This document shows, piece after piece, positions 5,542 to 7,273 of a stretch of DNA of 7,273 bases. The notes under the pieces were generated by a model, which was given only the letters and a program-made list of their open reading frames with translations, had not been told where the DNA came from and did no database searches. The DNA comes from an uncultured Lachnospiraceae bacterium (GTDB taxonomy: Bacteria > Bacillota > Clostridia > Lachnospirales > Lachnospiraceae). The stretch lies in contig CACYBJ010000091.1 in assembly GCA_902772565.1 (NCBI GenBank), positions 1 through 7,273 of the forward strand, read 5' to 3'. The position numbers and the translations under genes are program-made. Numbering within the stretch: the stretch's first letter is position 1; each line of letters opens with the position of its first letter.

Positions 5542-6837
5542 ATGTTCGCGGATACCGCAAAAATTTATATCAGATCCGGCAAAGGCGGAGACGGTCATGT
5601 CAGTTTCAGACGTGAACTTTTCGTAGCTGCAGGCGGTCCTAACGGCGGAGACGGCGGTAAGGGCGGCGACCTTATTTTTGAGGTCGATGAAGGCATGAAT
5701 ACTCTCAACGAGTATCATTATAAACACAAATTCTGTGCAGGTGACGGAGAAGAAGGCGGAAAGAACTGCTGTTCCGGAAAGAACGGTGAAGACCTTGTTG
5801 TAAAAGTACCTGCCGGAACGATTATCAAAGAAGCCGAATCGGGACGTATTGTTGCCGATATGTCAGGTGACAACAAACGTCAGGTGGTTCTTAAAGGCGG
5901 ACGAGGCGGCAAAGGCAACATGCACTATGCCACACCTACCATGCAGGTTCCAATGTTTGCTCAGCCGGGACAGAAATGCATGGAACTTAATGTTATTCTG
6001 GAATTAAAAACCATTGCCGATGTAGGTCTTGTTGGTTTTCCGAACGTAGGTAAATCCACCTTCCTTTCGAGAGTAACCAACGCTAAACCCAAGATTGCCA
6101 ATTATCATTTCACCACACTGTCTCCGAATCTCGGAGTGGTAGGTTTTGATGGCGGCAGTTTCGTAATTGCCGATATTCCCGGCCTTATCGAAGGTGCTTC
6201 GGAGGGTGCCGGCCTTGGTCTCAACTTCCTTAAGCACATAGAAAGAACCAGAGTAATCTGCCACATTGTGGATGCAGCAGGTTTTGAAGGAAGAGATGCG
6301 GCCGATGATATAAAAAAGATCAACAAAGAGCTATACAACTATAATCCGGAGCTTCTTAAAAAGCCTCAGGTAATCGCAGCCAATAAAATGGATCTTCTTA
6401 CAAAAGAAGAGCAGGACATAGCCATTGATCTTCTTAAAGAAGGACTTGGTGACAGCATTTCACCTGATACGAAAATCATTCCTATTTCCGGTGTTTCCGG
6501 CCAGGGAATAGAAGAGTTGCTTTATGCAATCAATGATCTGTTAAAAACTCAGCCAAAAGAACTGATTACCTTTGAACAGGAATACTTCCCCGAAGATCAT
6601 GTTGCCGAAGATTTACCTTTTACCGTTGAATATGACAGTGAAAGAGAAGAATATGTTGTAGAAGGACCGAGGATTGAAAAAATGCTTGGTTATACCAATC
6701 TTGAATCCGAAAAGGGCTTTGAATTCTTCCAGAATTTCCTGAAGAGAAACGGTATTTTGGACGAACTTGTAGAAAAAGGATGTAAGGACGGCGATACAGT
6801 CAGAATGTACGGCTGGTCCTTTGAATATTATAAATAA
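5542..6837 (+). CDS. obg: GTPase Obg (CgtA), 50S assembly factor
   Basis: A 431-residue protein with all three Obg domains. The Gly-rich Obg fold (1-158) holds the GGPNGGDGGKGGD stretch (31-43). The GTPase domain has G1 GFPNVGKS (165-172), the G2 threonines in FTTLSPNLG (190-198), G3 DIPG (211-214), G4 NKMD (281-284) and G5 SGVSG (316-320). The C-terminal OCT domain lies at about 350-431, with FTVEYD and WSFEY. Obg is an essential, low-affinity GTPase that binds late 50S intermediates and is linked to (p)ppGpp and stress control. Cysteines at 65, 76 and 77 lie in the Obg fold region, where related proteins often carry one or two. AGGAG (5531-5535) is 6 bases before the start. It is followed closely by yhbY, another 50S factor, which suggests a shared assembly role. 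Confidence 0.98.
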   Translation: MFADTAKIYIRSGKGGDGHVSFRRELFVAAGGPNGGDGGKGGDLIFEVDEGMNTLNEYHYKHKFCAGDGEEGGKNCCSGKNGEDLVVKVPAGTIIKEAESGRIVADMSGDNKRQVVLKGGRGGKGNMHYATPTMQVPMFAQPGQKCMELNVILELKTIADVGLVGFPNVGKSTFLSRVTNAKPKIANYHFTTLSPNLGVVGFDGGSFVIADIPGLIEGASEGAGLGLNFLKHIERTRVICHIVDAAGFEGRDAADDIKKINKELYNYNPELLKKPQVIAANKMDLLTKEEQDIAIDLLKEGLGDSISPDTKIIPISGVSGQGIEELLYAINDLLKTQPKELITFEQEYFPEDHVAEDLPFTVEYDSEREEYVVEGPRIEKMLGYTNLESEKGFEFFQNFLKRNGILDELVEKGCKDGDTVRMYGWSFEYYK

Positions 6838-6846
6838 GAGGGCTAT

Positions 6847-7131
6847 ATGAACAGTAAACAAAGAGCCTATTTAAAAGGTCTTGCCATGAATCTATCAGCC
6901 ACTTTCCAGATTGGAAAGGGCAGAATCACTCCTTCCTTTACAGAAGCTATCGATGAAGCACTTGAAGCCAACGAACTTATTAAAATTTCGGTGCTTAACA
7001 ATTCTTTGGAGGATCCCAAGTCACTTGCGATAACTCTTTCCGAAAGAACCGGTGCAGAAATAGTACAGGTTATCGGCAAGAAAATCGTACTTTACAGACC
7101 TTCTAAAACCAAGAACAGGATTAAGATTTAA
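6847..7131 (+). CDS. yhbY: YhbY-type CRM-domain RNA-binding protein, 50S assembly
   Basis: A 94-residue single CRM (YhbY) domain protein. E. coli YhbY associates with pre-50S particles, and the domain binds RNA. The family signs are LKGLAMNL (9-16), the loop IGKGRITPSF (22-31), EALEANELIKISVL (37-50) and VQVIGKKIVLYRPS (73-86). The conserved GxxG loop normally reads GKGG or GSNG; here Arg26 replaces the second Gly (GGC AGA in the DNA), a departure noted as a finding. GAGGG (6838-6842) serves as ribosome binding site, directly after the obg stop. The stop codon shares one base with the nadD start, so the three genes form one transcription unit. Confidence 0.93.
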   Translation: MNSKQRAYLKGLAMNLSATFQIGKGRITPSFTEAIDEALEANELIKISVLNNSLEDPKSLAITLSERTGAEIVQVIGKKIVLYRPSKTKNRIKI

Positions 7132-7273
7132 TGGCAGATAAACTTATTAAAACCGCGCTCCTCGGCGGTTCCTTTAACCCTTTCCATAACGGTCATGCCG
7201 CTATGAGTCAGGTGATTCTTCGTGACAATCTGGCAGATGAAGTCTGGCTGCTTCCGGCAAAGAAGCCGCCGCA
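7131..7273 (+). CDS. nadD: Nicotinate-nucleotide adenylyltransferase NadD, N-terminal part (partial at window edge)
   Basis: Only the first 47 codons are in the window. They contain the nucleotidyltransferase signature GGSFNPFHNGH (12-22), with the HxGH catalytic histidines His19 and His22. VWLLPAKKPP follows at 37-46, typical of NadD (PAxxPPHK). NadD joins nicotinate mononucleotide and ATP to form nicotinate adenine dinucleotide in NAD synthesis. Asn16 stands where many NadD proteins have Asp (FDP); FNP also occurs in the family. The start ATG overlaps the yhbY stop by one base (TAATG). AGGA at 7117-7120 is a modest ribosome binding site. The order obg–yhbY–nadD is common in Firmicutes. Confidence 0.93.
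   Translation, partial: MADKLIKTALLGGSFNPFHNGHAAMSQVILRDNLADEVWLLPAKKPP

Overview
The window is an ordinary chromosomal stretch from a Gram-positive clostridial bacterium, most likely a member of the Lachnospiraceae. This rests on three things. The gene order is rSAM–DUF2344–ribonuclease G–L21–Prp–L27–Obg–YhbY–NadD. L27 carries the short N-terminal extension typical of Firmicutes, with the Prp protease encoded beside it. A Lachnospiraceae-type zinc-ribbon/membrane protein lies at the left edge. Base composition is moderate and codon use looks even across the window. I see no mobile elements, CRISPR arrays, tRNA or rRNA genes.

Layout. (1) Bases 1-380, minus strand: the first 126 codons of a zinc-ribbon protein with a membrane segment, cut by the window edge. 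(2) Bases 381-513: a compact divergent promoter region. (3) Bases 514-4389, plus strand: three tightly overlapping genes, namely a radical SAM protein of the TIGR03960 type, its TIGR03936/DUF2344 partner and a short ribonuclease E/G. The overlaps of 17 and 16 nt point to one translationally coupled operon. (4) Bases 4399-5490: a strong promoter, a structured L21-type leader RNA, rplU (L21), prp and rpmA (L27), closed by a textbook intrinsic terminator with a GAAA loop. (5) Bases 5491-7273: obg, yhbY and the start of nadD, with junctions of a few bases or a one-base overlap.

How the genes work together. The central cassette makes two large-subunit proteins and the protease that trims one of them, L27, before ribosome assembly. 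The leader RNA probably adjusts expression to L21 level. Obg and YhbY are both large-subunit assembly factors. Ribonuclease G fits an RNA-processing role in the same neighbourhood, and NadD makes the NAD precursor NaAD. The two proteins of unknown function upstream (rSAM and DUF2344) sit among ribosome and RNA genes, which suggests, but does not show, an RNA or ribosome modification role. They are the least understood part of the window. Other points worth a second look are the missing zinc-link in ribonuclease G, the broken GxxG loop in YhbY and the leader RNA.
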